Shown here: positions 8,337 to 17,345 of the stretch, in pieces | How positions within the stretch are numbered: position 1 is the stretch's first letter | Layout of the letters: each line of letters begins with the position of its first letter | Notes under the pieces: generated by a model | Told to the model about the DNA's origin: nothing | The model's input: the letters and a program-made list of their open reading frames with translations, nothing else | The model's database searches: none | Translations under genes and position numbers: made by a program | NCBI GenBank assembly: GCA_017461445.1 | Contig: JAFTXW010000011.1 | Location: forward strand, 62,001 to 126,000 | Reading direction: 5' to 3' | DNA from: Oscillospiraceae bacterium | GTDB taxonomy: Bacteria > Bacillota > Clostridia > Oscillospirales > Oscillospiraceae | Length of the DNA: 64,000 nucleotides

Positions 8337-11300
8337 TCAGCCAAGCAGATCGTTCAGACTGACCCAGCCCTTGTCGGTGCGGGCCCAGTTGCCGCTGGTC
8401 TCATAGATGTTGACAACAGTGGCCTTTTCGTAGGTGCCAACCTTCTCGTACTTGGTGCCTGCGCCGCTGCGGATGACGGCATCGAAGGCCTGAACCACCC
8501 GGGCATCGATGGCACCGGAGGTGCAGGGAACCAGATCCACATAGACCAGACAGATCCAGCCCTGATCGGTGCGGCCCCAGGCCATGTAGTCGGCAATGGC
8601 AGTCTCGTAGATCACCACGGAATCGCCCCGCTTCATGGTACCGGACTGGCTGGCCTTGGTGGAGGCCGCGCTGCGGACATTCAGGGAATTGGTGCCCCGG
8701 ACGGTGCCGGTATAAAGGGCATCGCTGGGGGTGGAGGGTTTCGTCTCCTCGGGGGTTGTGGTGGTGCCGCCGGTACTGCCGGTATTGCCATCTGCGGGGG
8801 GAAGCTCGGAATCCAGCAGGACATAATCCATGCTGATCCAGCCCTGATCCACACGGCCCCACATAGTGCTGCCGTACTGTCTCTGCTCGTAGATCTCCAC
8901 ACGGGAACCTACCAGGATCTTGCCCACCAGGGCATTGCCAGTGCCGGGCGCGCTGCGGACATTGACCGCGTAGAAGCAGCGGGCGATGGTGCCCATCACG
9001 CTGCCCTCGGTGCTGCCGGTGTCTCCGGTAGAGCCGCCGGTGGACATCATGGTCACATAGCTCATGCAGACCCAGCCCTGATCGATGCGGCCCCAGATCA
9101 TGCCCTTATTCAGCTCCTGCTCATAGATGCGAACCTCGGTGCCGGGGGCAAGAGAGGTGACCTTGGGATAGGTGGTGCCGGGGCCGGTGCGGACATTCAG
9201 ATTGATGTCGCTGTGAACAAAGCCGGTGGCGTAGCCCGTGGCGGTGCTGCCGGAGGAGCTGCCGCCGGAGGTGGAGGCATTCAGATTCACATACTTCATG
9301 CAGATCCAGCCCTGGTCGATGCGGCCCCACTGGGCATCGTCCTTGGTGACAGTCTCGTAGACCTTCACCTGGGTGCCCCGCTTGACGGTGGTGACCAGAT
9401 TATCGTAGCGGACGCCTGCGGAGCTGCGGACATTGACCACATCCGCGCCATAGATGACACCGGTCTGATAACCCGCAGATTCTTCCTTATTATCGTCCTT
9501 GTCCTCTTCCTTGTCGTCGGGCTTGGTTTCCTCGGGTTCCGTTTCCTCTGGTTGGGTTTCCTCAGGCTCGGTCTCCTCGGGGGTGGTCGCCTCAGGCTCT
9601 TCCTCGTCAGGCTCCACGGCAGTCAGAAGCTCCGCGTTGACCCAGCCGCCTGCTTCCCAGATGTAGACCCAAACGGCATCGTCGGTGATCTTCATCTTGG
9701 TAGCAGTGACCTGCGTTCCCTTTTCCAGGGTCTTGCCGGAAGCAACGCCGCCTGCGGTGCTATAGACGGTCACCTTAGCAGTGGTGACGAACTTCTCGGA
9801 ATCCAGGGCAATGGTCAGGTACTTGGCCAGCACATAGCCCTCCTCCACCTGAGCCATCACATCGGTCTGACCCTGGAAGGTGCCCAGGGCATAGACCTTC
9901 ACGGCCCGGCCCTGCTTGATGACCTGATCGGTCTTTTTGCCGTTGCTGTCATAGACCTCTACCTGGGCACTGGTGACGGCCAGCAGGTAGTTCTTGGTCT
10001 CGGTGGTTTCGTCCTTGCCGGTGGTGGTATTCTCCTTGTCGGTGGAAGTATCCTCCTTGTCAGGGTTTTCTTCCTTGTCAGGAGTATTTTCCTTATCGGT
10101 GGTATCTTCCTTATCGACCACAGGCTGCTTGTCCAGGGTCACATAGTCCAGGCAAACCCAGCCGTCCTTGAAGCGGCCCCAGTCATGACCGTTGACGGTC
10201 TTGATCTCAAAGAAGCTGAGCTTCGCGCCCTTGGACAGCTGGCCCTTGCAGGTATAGGTGGTGCCTGCGCCGCTGCGGTAGTTGACATAGGTGTGGGTAA
10301 CGGTGCCGGTGGCGACGACGGTCTCGGAAGTGGTATCCTCGTCCTTCTCCGTCTCGTCTTCCTTCTTGTCGGAATCCAGTTCCACATAGTCCAGGCAGAT
10401 CCAGCCCGCGCTGATGCGGCCCCACTTGCTGCCCCGGTATTCCTTGATGTCATAGATGGCGACCCGGGTGCCGGTGGCGATGGTGCCCACCTGCTTATAG
10501 ATAGTGCCCGCACCGCTGCGAACCTTCAGGATGCTGCTGCAAACCACGGTGCCGGTGGCGATCACCGTGTCGGAAGTGCTTTCGGATTCCTGGATGACCT
10601 GGTCATAGTCGGTGTACATCAGGGCGATCCAGCCGTATTCACACAAGCCCCACTTGCTGCCGCTGACGGTGGTGATCCGGCTGATGGTCAGCTTTTCGCC
10701 CTGGGTGACCCGGCGGACAACTTTATTATAAGAATAAGCACCGGCATTTTCCCGAACGTTGACGCTGTCGCCGGTAACGGTAACGGAAACATTCTCCAGT
10801 GCCGTCACAGGCTCCTCCACGTCGCCCAGGCTGACCCAGCCGCCATCCTTCAGCTGCACCCACTTGATGTTGGCGGTATCCACATACTCGGCAACAATAT
10901 ACATGGTGACGGTTTTGGTCAGGGTCTTGATGACCTTGGCAGAGGTATCAGGGGTCTCATAGACCTTCAAAGAGGCGGCCTTGGAGGCAGACAGGGTATA
11001 GGAGGCAGGAGTACCCACCACGGTGCCGTTCTCCACACCCGCGCCCTCCGTCTGCCAATGGGCATAGAGGGTATCCCCTGCGGTGCTCTTATTCAGGACG
11101 GTAATATAGTCGCCGCCCTCGGCCTTGGTATACCAGCCCAGGAAGCGGCTGCCCGATTTGGTGGGGATGGCCTTGATCTCCACGGGAACATTGGTGTTGT
11201 AGCCCTGCATTTTATCCTCGCCCACGCTGCCGCCGTTGGCATCCAGCAGGACATATGTAAAGTTCTCGGGCGGATCGGCATCGTAAACGCCGTTCAGGTA

Positions 11301-11810
11301 CATATTGGCCTCGGCAAGGCGGCGGTTTAAGAGGCCCTTGCTGGGCTCCCCGCCGGAATTTGCCCACAGGCAGATGTTATACAGAAATTCATTTCCAATC
11401 TCATCATTGATAATGGACTGGCGGAAGCGGCCATTGGCAGTGACCCAGGCGGTGCCGCAGTTATAGGAAAACAGAGCCAGCGCGTCATGCTCATTCTGGG
11501 TGAATTCCCGTCTTGCGGTGATGGACAGGGTGCTGACAGCCTTGTCGATGGTCTTCAGTGCTGTGCGCAGAGCCTTGTCCGCCTCCTCTTCGATGATGGT
11601 GTCTCCCTCGCTGGCGGCAGTACCGTAGCCAATGGACCACTGTCCGTTGTCCTGGTATGCCTTGGCGTGGAAGCCTTCTATCTCTTTCAGAACGGCGATT
11701 GCTTTTTCACTGGTGCTGCGGGATGCGGCGGATGCGGGCAGCGCGGCATTGGGCACCAGGCTGGCCAGCATCAGCAAAGCCAGCAGAAAACTTACGATTC
11801 GCTTCTTCAT
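8337..11810 (-). CDS. secreted GH24 lysozyme with about eleven SH3b repeats
   Basis: 1157 residues from the ATG at 11810, chosen because AAAGGAG lies 8 nt upstream and a signal peptide starts there (KKR, a hydrophobic stretch, then LPASAAS near residue 30). Residues 33-175 are a phage-type GH24 lysozyme (E45 and D54 as expected; S59 stands where T4 lysozyme has Thr26). Residues about 186-257 form an InlB-type B repeat (DANGG to LGWYTKAEGG). The rest is about eleven SH3b units, most with NVRSxAGT and WGRIDQGWICMxYV motifs, separated by acidic Pro/Glu/Thr linkers (PEETEPEETQPEE). It probably binds and cuts peptidoglycan at the cell surface; autolysin or bacteriocin-like use cannot be distinguished. 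It is single and monocistronic. Confidence 0.88.
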   Translation of the reverse strand: MKKRIVSFLLALLMLASLVPNAALPASAASRSTSEKAIAVLKEIEGFHAKAYQDNGQWSIGYGTAASEGDTIIEEEADKALRTALKTIDKAVSTLSITARREFTQNEHDALALFSYNCGTAWVTANGRFRQSIINDEIGNEFLYNICLWANSGGEPSKGLLNRRLAEANMYLNGVYDADPPENFTYVLLDANGGSVGEDKMQGYNTNVPVEIKAIPTKSGSRFLGWYTKAEGGDYITVLNKSTAGDTLYAHWQTEGAGVENGTVVGTPASYTLSASKAASLKVYETPDTSAKVIKTLTKTVTMYIVAEYVDTANIKWVQLKDGGWVSLGDVEEPVTALENVSVTVTGDSVNVRENAGAYSYNKVVRRVTQGEKLTISRITTVSGSKWGLCEYGWIALMYTDYDQVIQESESTSDTVIATGTVVCSSILKVRSGAGTIYKQVGTIATGTRVAIYDIKEYRGSKWGRISAGWICLDYVELDSDKKEDETEKDEDTTSETVVATGTVTHTYVNYRSGAGTTYTCKGQLSKGAKLSFFEIKTVNGHDWGRFKDGWVCLDYVTLDKQPVVDKEDTTDKENTPDKEENPDKEDTSTDKENTTTGKDETTETKNYLLAVTSAQVEVYDSNGKKTDQVIKQGRAVKVYALGTFQGQTDVMAQVEEGYVLAKYLTIALDSEKFVTTAKVTVYSTAGGVASGKTLEKGTQVTATKMKITDDAVWVYIWEAGGWVNAELLTAVEPDEEEPEATTPEETEPEETQPEETEPEETKPDDKEEDKDDNKEESAGYQTGVIYGADVVNVRSSAGVRYDNLVTTVKRGTQVKVYETVTKDDAQWGRIDQGWICMKYVNLNASTSGGSSSGSTATGYATGFVHSDINLNVRTGPGTTYPKVTSLAPGTEVRIYEQELNKGMIWGRIDQGWVCMSYVTMMSTGGSTGDTGSTEGSVMGTIARCFYAVNVRSAPGTGNALVGKILVGSRVEIYEQRQYGSTMWGRVDQGWISMDYVLLDSELPPADGNTGSTGGTTTTPEETKPSTPSDALYTGTVRGTNSLNVRSAASTKASQSGTMKRGDSVVIYETAIADYMAWGRTDQGWICLVYVDLVPCTSGAIDARVVQAFDAVIRSGAGTKYEKVGTYEKATVVNIYETSGNWARTDKGWVSLNDLLG

Positions 11811-11850
11811 CTGACACTTCTCCTTTGTACATAGTTTCATTTGTAGCTTC

Positions 11851-11879
11851 ATTATAGCAAGCACCGTCGAAAAATGCAA
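11851..11879 (-). promoter_or_regulatory. sigma-A promoter of the lysozyme/SH3 gene
   Basis: Minus strand TTGCAT (11874-11879), 17-nt spacer, TATAAT (11851-11856), about 40 nt before the chosen ATG, which supports that start. Confidence 0.7.
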
Positions 11880-12031
11880 CCCTATTTTTCAGTTTTATTA
11901 CATTTTTGTTACCTTTTTCTTCTTAATAAATGCTTAATATTCTCAAAATTTCCCGTTAATAATAATCTTTTAAGTTTTTTACCAGACGTTGCCAGGCTCT
12001 TTGGAAACATTTTGTCACCAGTTTTTCCGCA

Positions 12032-12060
12032 TTGACTTTCCCTTTCCGTGCTGGTATACT
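12032..12060 (+). promoter_or_regulatory. sigma-A promoter of mnmA
   Basis: TTGACT (12032-12037), 17-nt spacer, TATACT (12055-12060). It lies about 30 nt before the mnmA ATG. Confidence 0.7.
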
Positions 12061-12091
12061 CGGAGAAAATACAATTCTGGGAGGGATAAGC

Positions 12092-13186
12092 ATGGAGGAA
12101 AGAAAGGCTCTGATCGGCATGAGCGGTGGTGTGGACAGCTCTGTTGCAGCGTTTTTGACAAAACAGGCGGGCTTTTCCTGTATCGGTGCCACAATGCGTC
12201 TGTATGACAACGAGACCATCGGCGAGGAGCCCGGCAGAACCTGCTGCACCCTGGATGACGCGGAGGATGCCCGCAGCGTTGCCCGGCGGCTGGGGATCCC
12301 CCACTATGTATTCAATTTCAAAGACGATTTTGAGGACAAGGTCATCCGCAAATTCGTTTCCTGCTACGAAGCGGGCCTGACCCCCAATCCCTGCATCGAC
12401 TGCAACCGGCATCTGAAATTTGACCGGCTGCTGCGGCGGGCACAGGAGCTGGGCTGCGAATATGTAGTCTCCGGCCACTACGCACAGGTCAGGCAGGACG
12501 CGGACACCGGGCGTTACCTTTTATATAAGGCGGCAGACCGGGCCAAGGATCAGACCTATTTTTTGGCCTGCCTGGATCAGACGCAGCTGTCCCACATTCT
12601 GTTTCCTCTGGGGCAGCTGACCAAAGAGGAAGTACGGAAGATCGCGGAAGAAAACGGCTTTGTCACCGCCCGGAAGCGGGACAGCCAGGATATCTGCTTC
12701 GTCCCCGACGGGGATTATGTGGCCTTCATGGAGCGGTACACAGGGAAAACCTATGCCGCCGGAGAGTATCTGGATCTCAACGGCAAGGTACTGGGCAAAC
12801 ACCGGGGCGCGGTGGCCTATACCCTGGGCCAGCGGAAGGGGCTGGGTATTGCCCTGGGCGCGCCCGCCTATGTCTGCCGCAAGGATGTGGAGAAAAATAC
12901 CGTCACCCTGGGCCCCAGCGAGGCCCTGTTCTCCCCCGCTTTGCGGGCAAAAGACTGGAACTGGTATCCCTTCCCGGAGCTGACGGAGCCTCTGCGGGTC
13001 ACCGCCAAGACCCGCCACAGCCAGCTGGAACAGGCTGCTACGGTGTATCCTGAGGAGAATGGCTTCGCCCGGGTGGAATTCGACACCCCCCAGCGGGCCG
13101 TCACCCCCGGACAGGCAGTAGTGCTGTACAGCGGCGAGATCGTCGTCGGCGGCGGCACCATTACGGAAGCTATTTGGAATGTGTAA
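12092..13186 (+). CDS. mnmA: tRNA 2-thiouridylase
   Basis: 364 residues from the ATG at 12092, which follows GGGAGGG by 6 nt; the longer frame starts inside the promoter. It thiolates U34 of Lys, Glu and Gln tRNAs using ATP and sulfur relayed from a cysteine desulfurase. The PP-loop SGGVDSS is at 11-17, and the catalytic pair is C101 (NPCIDCN) and C202 (SQDICF). FVPDGDYVAF and the C-terminal beta-barrel (GQAVVLYSGEIVVGGGTI) are standard. No desulfurase gene is nearby. Confidence 0.95.
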   Translation: MEERKALIGMSGGVDSSVAAFLTKQAGFSCIGATMRLYDNETIGEEPGRTCCTLDDAEDARSVARRLGIPHYVFNFKDDFEDKVIRKFVSCYEAGLTPNPCIDCNRHLKFDRLLRRAQELGCEYVVSGHYAQVRQDADTGRYLLYKAADRAKDQTYFLACLDQTQLSHILFPLGQLTKEEVRKIAEENGFVTARKRDSQDICFVPDGDYVAFMERYTGKTYAAGEYLDLNGKVLGKHRGAVAYTLGQRKGLGIALGAPAYVCRKDVEKNTVTLGPSEALFSPALRAKDWNWYPFPELTEPLRVTAKTRHSQLEQAATVYPEENGFARVEFDTPQRAVTPGQAVVLYSGEIVVGGGTITEAIWNV

Positions 13187-13190
13187 TGCG

Positions 13191-13221
13191 AAAACGGAGG
13201 AGCAGCCCGCTCCTCCGTTTT
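13191..13221. terminator. bidirectional terminator between mnmA and yfhO-like gene
   Basis: AAAACGGAGGAGC (13191-13203) pairs with GCTCCTCCGTTTT (13209-13221), with more T to the right and A to the left. It serves both converging genes. Confidence 0.88.
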
Positions 13222-15951
13222 TTACTTCTGATATTTTCCCTTTTTTCGGCTGCCGCCTAACAGCTTTTTCCAATCGGGCTTATAGATGACCTGCACCAGC
13301 AGCGCGAAGACCGCGAAGCAGCCCAGGGTGATCTTCCAGCCCAGGGAGAAAGCGGCGTTGTGATACGAGAAGGACACGGTATGATACCCTTCCGTCAACT
13401 CCACACCGATCATGCAGTCGCCCACGAGAGTAATTCCCGCAGGCTCTCCGTCCACCTCCACAGACCAGTTGCCGTTCTGGGGGATAGAGGTATACAGCAG
13501 GCCGTCCCGGTCGCAGTCCACAATGCCCTCCACATAGGTGTTTTCGAAGACTGTCAGGCCCAGGGTGGAGGTATTCAGCACCTCATAGCCCGCCCAGAAC
13601 CGCTGGGAATCCAGAATGGCCGCGCTGAGGGTCATGGTGCTGGATTCGCCCGCATCGCACATGATGCGGATGTCAATCACATCGCCGGTCTTCACATCTC
13701 CCACCGCCAGCATCTGGGGCAGGCTGATGGATTCCTTATACAGCTCCACGCCGTTGACGCTGACGTAGAAATCATTCCGCTTGGGCAGATTCAGATGGAT
13801 GCACAGGAAACCATCCCGGTCGGCAACATAGCTGTAGACCACGTTGGAACCGGAGATACAATCGCTGTAGGAGCAGTAACCGCTGGAATTTTGGGTGCCG
13901 ATGGTCACGTCGTTGCCGGTAATGGTCAGGTTCTCCCCTTCCAGCCCATGCCACACGTTCTCCTCCAAGCCGGTGGCGGCGGAAAACAGCTCATTTTGGA
14001 ATGCGAAGGTACCGCTGCTGGAACTGAAATCCACATCCGCCAGCTCGCTCTCCGCCAGGAAACCCAGGGGAAGATAGGCGTTGTTTTCCAGCAGGTGGAC
14101 TTTTCCGTAGTGGTGCACATCCGTAAAGTATTCGCTTCCCCGTTCCCGGCCGTCCCGCTCGATCATATATTTCAGGCTCAGGAACAGGTTCGCCACCGGG
14201 GAGCTCTCCTCGAAGCAGTAGCGGTTGTAGGTATTTTTTGCGCCGTAGCCCAGGGCCTGCATGAATACCGTGGTCTTCACGTTGGCGGAGCTGGTGAAGG
14301 TGGAAACGCCGTTGTAGCCGTTCAGGGCACCGTCGTTGAGGGTCTGGGAATGGGTGGTCTCCGCCCGGTAGAAGAGGGTATCCTCCTCCCGCTCGTGCAT
14401 GTAGCGGATCATGGATTCCGCCTCGTCAGTGCCCTTGGGGTAGTTGGTCACGTTGGTTCCGGGGAACCATAGTCCGAAGGATACCAGGTTGGCAATAATC
14501 TCCACAGAGAGCACCACCATGGCCGCTGCCCGGGCATTGGCCCGGCGGCGGTTCCGCCGGATCTGGATCCGGGCCAGCTGACGTTCCTCCGCGTCCTCGG
14601 GAATTCTTTCCTTCCACTGTCCCCAAATGAGCATAACCAGATACAGCACCAGGAACACGCCATTATAAATGGCGTACACGGGAATCTCCATATCCCAGCC
14701 GAACAGCCCCGCCGACTGGGTGGACAGCAAATCATTGGAGCAGCACAGCACGGCAGCGGTCAGAATGCCCGCCAGCACCGTCTCGATGGGCCGGAACTTC
14801 CGCCGCAGCAGCCAGGCCCGGTAGGCCATGTACAGCATGACGAAGCTGTACAGGAAGCTGAAGCGGTAGGGGATCATATTGGTAAAGTGGAAGCCATGCC
14901 AGATATAGTCCAGCTGGCGGATGATGAAGCTGACATTGAAGAACAGCAGCAGCACCACCGCGCAGATCTTATCCCGCAGCTTTACATCCTTTGCCACCAG
15001 GTACAGGAAGGCCAAAAGGATAGTGCCTACACCGCAGTAGAGGTTCGGCAGGCCCTCCTTGAAGTTGGGCTCCAGGGAGCCGCCCATATTGCCCGCCACC
15101 TGACGCATGGCGTCCAGCAGGCCCAGAATGGTGTGCTCGCTGGCGATGTTCAGACGGAAGGATGTAGGGAATTTGTTGACGCTGGACTGGGTGGTCTGCA
15201 ATGCCGCCAGGGCGGGCAGCTCCAGAATCGCCGTCATACCGATGGCAAGGACAGAGAAAAAGGCAATGCGGCACAGGTCGGCAAAGAACCGCTTCCAGCC
15301 CCGCCAACGGCAGATCTGGTAAACGAAGAACAGCAGCAGGACGAAAATGCAGGTAAAAAAGCCGATATAATAATTGGAATACACCGATTGGAACAGGGTC
15401 AGGGTGTAAAGAATGAACTTCTTATCCCGGATCAGGCTGACAGTGCCCAGAGCCACCAGGGGCAGCAGCGCGAAGGTATCCAGCCACATGATGTTCCACT
15501 GGAAACCCAGAGCCCAGGCACACAGGGCATACAGCGCACCGAACATAGAAATAGAGATATCATCCTTGCCGAAGAGCTTTTTCAGGAAAATGGCAAAGAA
15601 CAGTCCCGCAAGACCCAGCTTCACGGGCATCAGCAGGGAGAAAAATTCCAGCAGCAGGCTTTCCGGCACCAGCACGCTCAAAAGGTTCAGGGGCGATGCC
15701 AGATAATAGGAGATCAGGCCCAGATAGTCCATGCCCATGCCCACGTTCCAGCTGTAGAGCAGACTGTCCCCGCTGCGCAGGGCCTTGCGGAAGGCCACGA
15801 AGAAGGGATAATACTGGTGGTACATATCGGAATAAAGCATGGAATACTTGCCGAAGGGCTCATACTGGCTGACAAGCATCACAAACAGCATTCCCACACA
15901 GGGAATGGCAAAGGCCAGGGCCAGGTAATTCCATTTGAATTTACGTTGCAT
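13222..15951 (-). CDS. YfhO family multi-pass membrane protein
   Basis: 909 residues. The N-terminal half has about a dozen hydrophobic helices, starting MQRKFKWNYLALAFAIPCVGMLFVMLV. It carries the YfhO signatures SDMYHQYYPFFVAFRKALRSGDSLLYSWNVGMGMDYLGLISYYLASPLNLL and, near 260-290, FRLNIASEHTILGLL. A large extracytoplasmic domain follows, with a last helix at about 870-890. B. subtilis YfhO supplies or transfers sugars for lipoteichoic acid glycosylation; here a polytopic glycosyltransferase (GT-C type) role is inferred. GGGGAT precedes the ATG. Confidence 0.88.
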   Translation of the reverse strand: MQRKFKWNYLALAFAIPCVGMLFVMLVSQYEPFGKYSMLYSDMYHQYYPFFVAFRKALRSGDSLLYSWNVGMGMDYLGLISYYLASPLNLLSVLVPESLLLEFFSLLMPVKLGLAGLFFAIFLKKLFGKDDISISMFGALYALCAWALGFQWNIMWLDTFALLPLVALGTVSLIRDKKFILYTLTLFQSVYSNYYIGFFTCIFVLLLFFVYQICRWRGWKRFFADLCRIAFFSVLAIGMTAILELPALAALQTTQSSVNKFPTSFRLNIASEHTILGLLDAMRQVAGNMGGSLEPNFKEGLPNLYCGVGTILLAFLYLVAKDVKLRDKICAVVLLLFFNVSFIIRQLDYIWHGFHFTNMIPYRFSFLYSFVMLYMAYRAWLLRRKFRPIETVLAGILTAAVLCCSNDLLSTQSAGLFGWDMEIPVYAIYNGVFLVLYLVMLIWGQWKERIPEDAEERQLARIQIRRNRRRANARAAAMVVLSVEIIANLVSFGLWFPGTNVTNYPKGTDEAESMIRYMHEREEDTLFYRAETTHSQTLNDGALNGYNGVSTFTSSANVKTTVFMQALGYGAKNTYNRYCFEESSPVANLFLSLKYMIERDGRERGSEYFTDVHHYGKVHLLENNAYLPLGFLAESELADVDFSSSSGTFAFQNELFSAATGLEENVWHGLEGENLTITGNDVTIGTQNSSGYCSYSDCISGSNVVYSYVADRDGFLCIHLNLPKRNDFYVSVNGVELYKESISLPQMLAVGDVKTGDVIDIRIMCDAGESSTMTLSAAILDSQRFWAGYEVLNTSTLGLTVFENTYVEGIVDCDRDGLLYTSIPQNGNWSVEVDGEPAGITLVGDCMIGVELTEGYHTVSFSYHNAAFSLGWKITLGCFAVFALLVQVIYKPDWKKLLGGSRKKGKYQK

Positions 15952-16053
15952 GGTGATCCCCCTGATAAACGCATAGTACCTTATAGTTTACCACGGATTT
16001 TCTCACGGGTAAAGCGTTATGTCAATTTATTTTGGGAATAAAAGGTTAAGATT

Positions 16054-16473
16054 TTATGAAGACGGGAACATGGGCTTCGTAATGCTGGGCCCGTCGGCGG
16101 TGACGGACATCTCCGTGGTGCCGAAGAAACCGTAATATGTCCGCACCAATGTCTCCTGTTCGTTCGCTTTCAGCACCCGGATATATACAGGAAACACCGG
16201 GATATTGGCGGAATAGAAGCCGCTGTTAAATTCCCTGATTTCTTCAGCGGAAACATACTCAGCGTATTCCTCCGGCACATCCACGATTGGGTGGTACGCA
16301 AGATACCCGCACACCGCACACTCCGCCAATAGTATCACCGCCAGCAGCACCGCCCCGGCCCGCCTGCTCTTCGCCAGAAAGGCCGCAGGGACCCAGGCGA
16401 TCAGCAAAAGAATACCAAGCTGAAAGCCCCAGAAAAACAGCCGCAGCAGCCAGGTCATGATAATGTCAACCAT
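16054..16473 (-). CDS. small membrane protein of unknown function
   Basis: 139 residues from the ATG at 16473, preceded by GGGAGGT. The longer frame upstream runs through a hairpin repeat array and is not coding. The protein begins MVDIIMTWLLRLFFWGFQLGILLLIAWVPAAFLA and has a second helix RRAGAVLLAVILLAECAVCGYLAYHP. A soluble C-terminus of about 80 residues (IVDVPEEYAEYVSAEEIREFNSGFY) ends in TADGPSITKPMFPSS. I do not recognise the family. It has two membrane segments and is most likely on the cell surface. Confidence 0.7.
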   Translation of the reverse strand: MVDIIMTWLLRLFFWGFQLGILLLIAWVPAAFLAKSRRAGAVLLAVILLAECAVCGYLAYHPIVDVPEEYAEYVSAEEIREFNSGFYSANIPVFPVYIRVLKANEQETLVRTYYGFFGTTEMSVTADGPSITKPMFPSS

Positions 16474-16581
16474 ATCCGCACCTCCCGGTTTTGATATATT
16501 GAATTTACCATATTTATTATCGATTGTCAATAATTTCGTAGTTGCTGACGGATATACTGAAGAACAGATCACAGAAACAGT

Positions 16582-16627
16582 AAATCCACCCAAAAAACCA
16601 TAGTGGTTCTTCTTTGGGTGGATTCCT
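16582..16627. repeat. large hairpin AATCCACCCAAA...TTTGGGTGGATT
   Basis: A stem of about 18 bp with one bulge (AAATCCACCCAAAAAACCA against TGGTTCTTCTTTGGGTGGATT), followed by CCTTTT on the plus strand. It lies between the small membrane gene and the mini-hairpin array and could end transcripts of either strand. Confidence 0.6.
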
Positions 16628-16628
16628 T

Positions 16629-16826
16629 TTGTCGATATTTTCGCCGGGCGAAATCGGTATATTTTCCTTACGGAAAAATCGATATATCCGCTTTCGCGGA
16701 TTCGATATGCTATAAATCCCTCTCGCACTGCAGTGCATATCGAGTGTCTCGGCACATATCGAACGCCGAAGGCGTATATCGAAAAGCCCGATAGGGATTT
16801 ATATCGATGCAGGAGGAGCCTGCATC
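16629..16826. repeat. array of mini-hairpins joined by ATATCGA / TCGATAT
   Basis: At least seven short stems in about 200 bp: TTTCGCC/GGGCGAAA, TTTTCC/GGAAAA, TCCGC/GCGGA, GCACTGCAGTGC, GTG/CAC, ACGCC/GGCGT, TGCAGG/CCTGCA. Most are separated by ATATCGA or its complement. TATAAATCCCT (from 16710) and AGGGATTTATA (from 16793) form an outer stem that encloses three of the small ones. No ORF of credible codon use is present. It overlaps the last residues of the PH-domain gene by 2 nt. Confidence 0.65.
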
Positions 16827-17223
16827 ACACCTCGTCATCCAGATCCGGCTCGCCGTCGCCGTCCATGTCGGTGGTCATGATCTCGCCCACCCGGACGCGC
16901 CGCTGAATCTTCATTTCCTCCACCTGCTTGTGGATCAGCTCCTTGACGAACATGGGATCCTTGATGTTCTGCAGTACCAGATTAGGCATACTCTTATCGG
17001 AGGACATGACCGTAACGGTGCCCACGCCGAAGATCCGCTGCCATAAGGTGCGGCTGGTATCGATATCCCGGACACGGTACAGCAGGATCTCATCGTCCTT
17101 GATATTCAGGAAACCCACAGACACAAACAGCCGGTCCTCCGACATGGAGTAGCGGGTAAAGCTGATGGGCAGGCCGAAATAACGCTTCCGATCCTTCCAG
17201 AGATACTCAATGTTGACAGACAT
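16825..17223 (-). CDS. bacterial PH-domain protein with EF-hand-like C-terminal loop
   Basis: 132 residues from the ATG at 17223, which follows AAAGGAGG by 7 nt. Residues 1-95 resemble a bacterial PH (YdbS/YdbT-type, DUF304) domain: WKDRKRYFGLPISFTRYSMSEDRLFVSVGFLNIKDDEILLYRVRDIDTSRTLWQRIFGVGTV. The C-terminus ends in DMDGDGEPDLDD, which has the DxDGDGxxD spacing of a calcium-binding EF-hand or dockerin loop, unusual for this family. It has no membrane segment. It is co-directional with spoIVA upstream, 122 nt away. Function unknown; membrane or cell-envelope association is a guess. Confidence 0.75.
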   Translation of the reverse strand: MSVNIEYLWKDRKRYFGLPISFTRYSMSEDRLFVSVGFLNIKDDEILLYRVRDIDTSRTLWQRIFGVGTVTVMSSDKSMPNLVLQNIKDPMFVKELIHKQVEEMKIQRRVRVGEIMTTDMDGDGEPDLDDEV

Positions 17224-17292
17224 TGCAATGCCCTCCTTTGTTTTTTCTATATTGTACCCTTCCCGGGAAGGATTGTCAATAGATATCCTTTC

Positions 17293-17320
17293 GTAGGGGA
17301 GGGTCATGACCCTCCCCTAC
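17293..17320. repeat. 28-bp perfect palindrome GTAGGGGAGGGTCA...
   Basis: GTAGGGGAGGGTCA followed directly by its exact reverse complement, between spoIVA and the PH gene. Similar GC palindromes occur at 43435-43457 (TAGGGGAGGC) and 52819-52838 (GGCGGGGTC), so this is one of a small dispersed family. Confidence 0.7.
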
Positions 17321-17345
17321 TGAATAACAGATAGTGAAACAGAAT

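Noticed and set aside
8328-11330. 1000-codon plus-strand frame
   Set aside because: Mirror of the SH3b-repeat gene; its regular Gly/Ala/Asp pattern is the complement of the repeats, and it has no RBS.
16474-16755. N-terminal extension of the small membrane gene
   Set aside because: The extra residues are encoded by the hairpin array, and a good RBS precedes the internal ATG at 16473.
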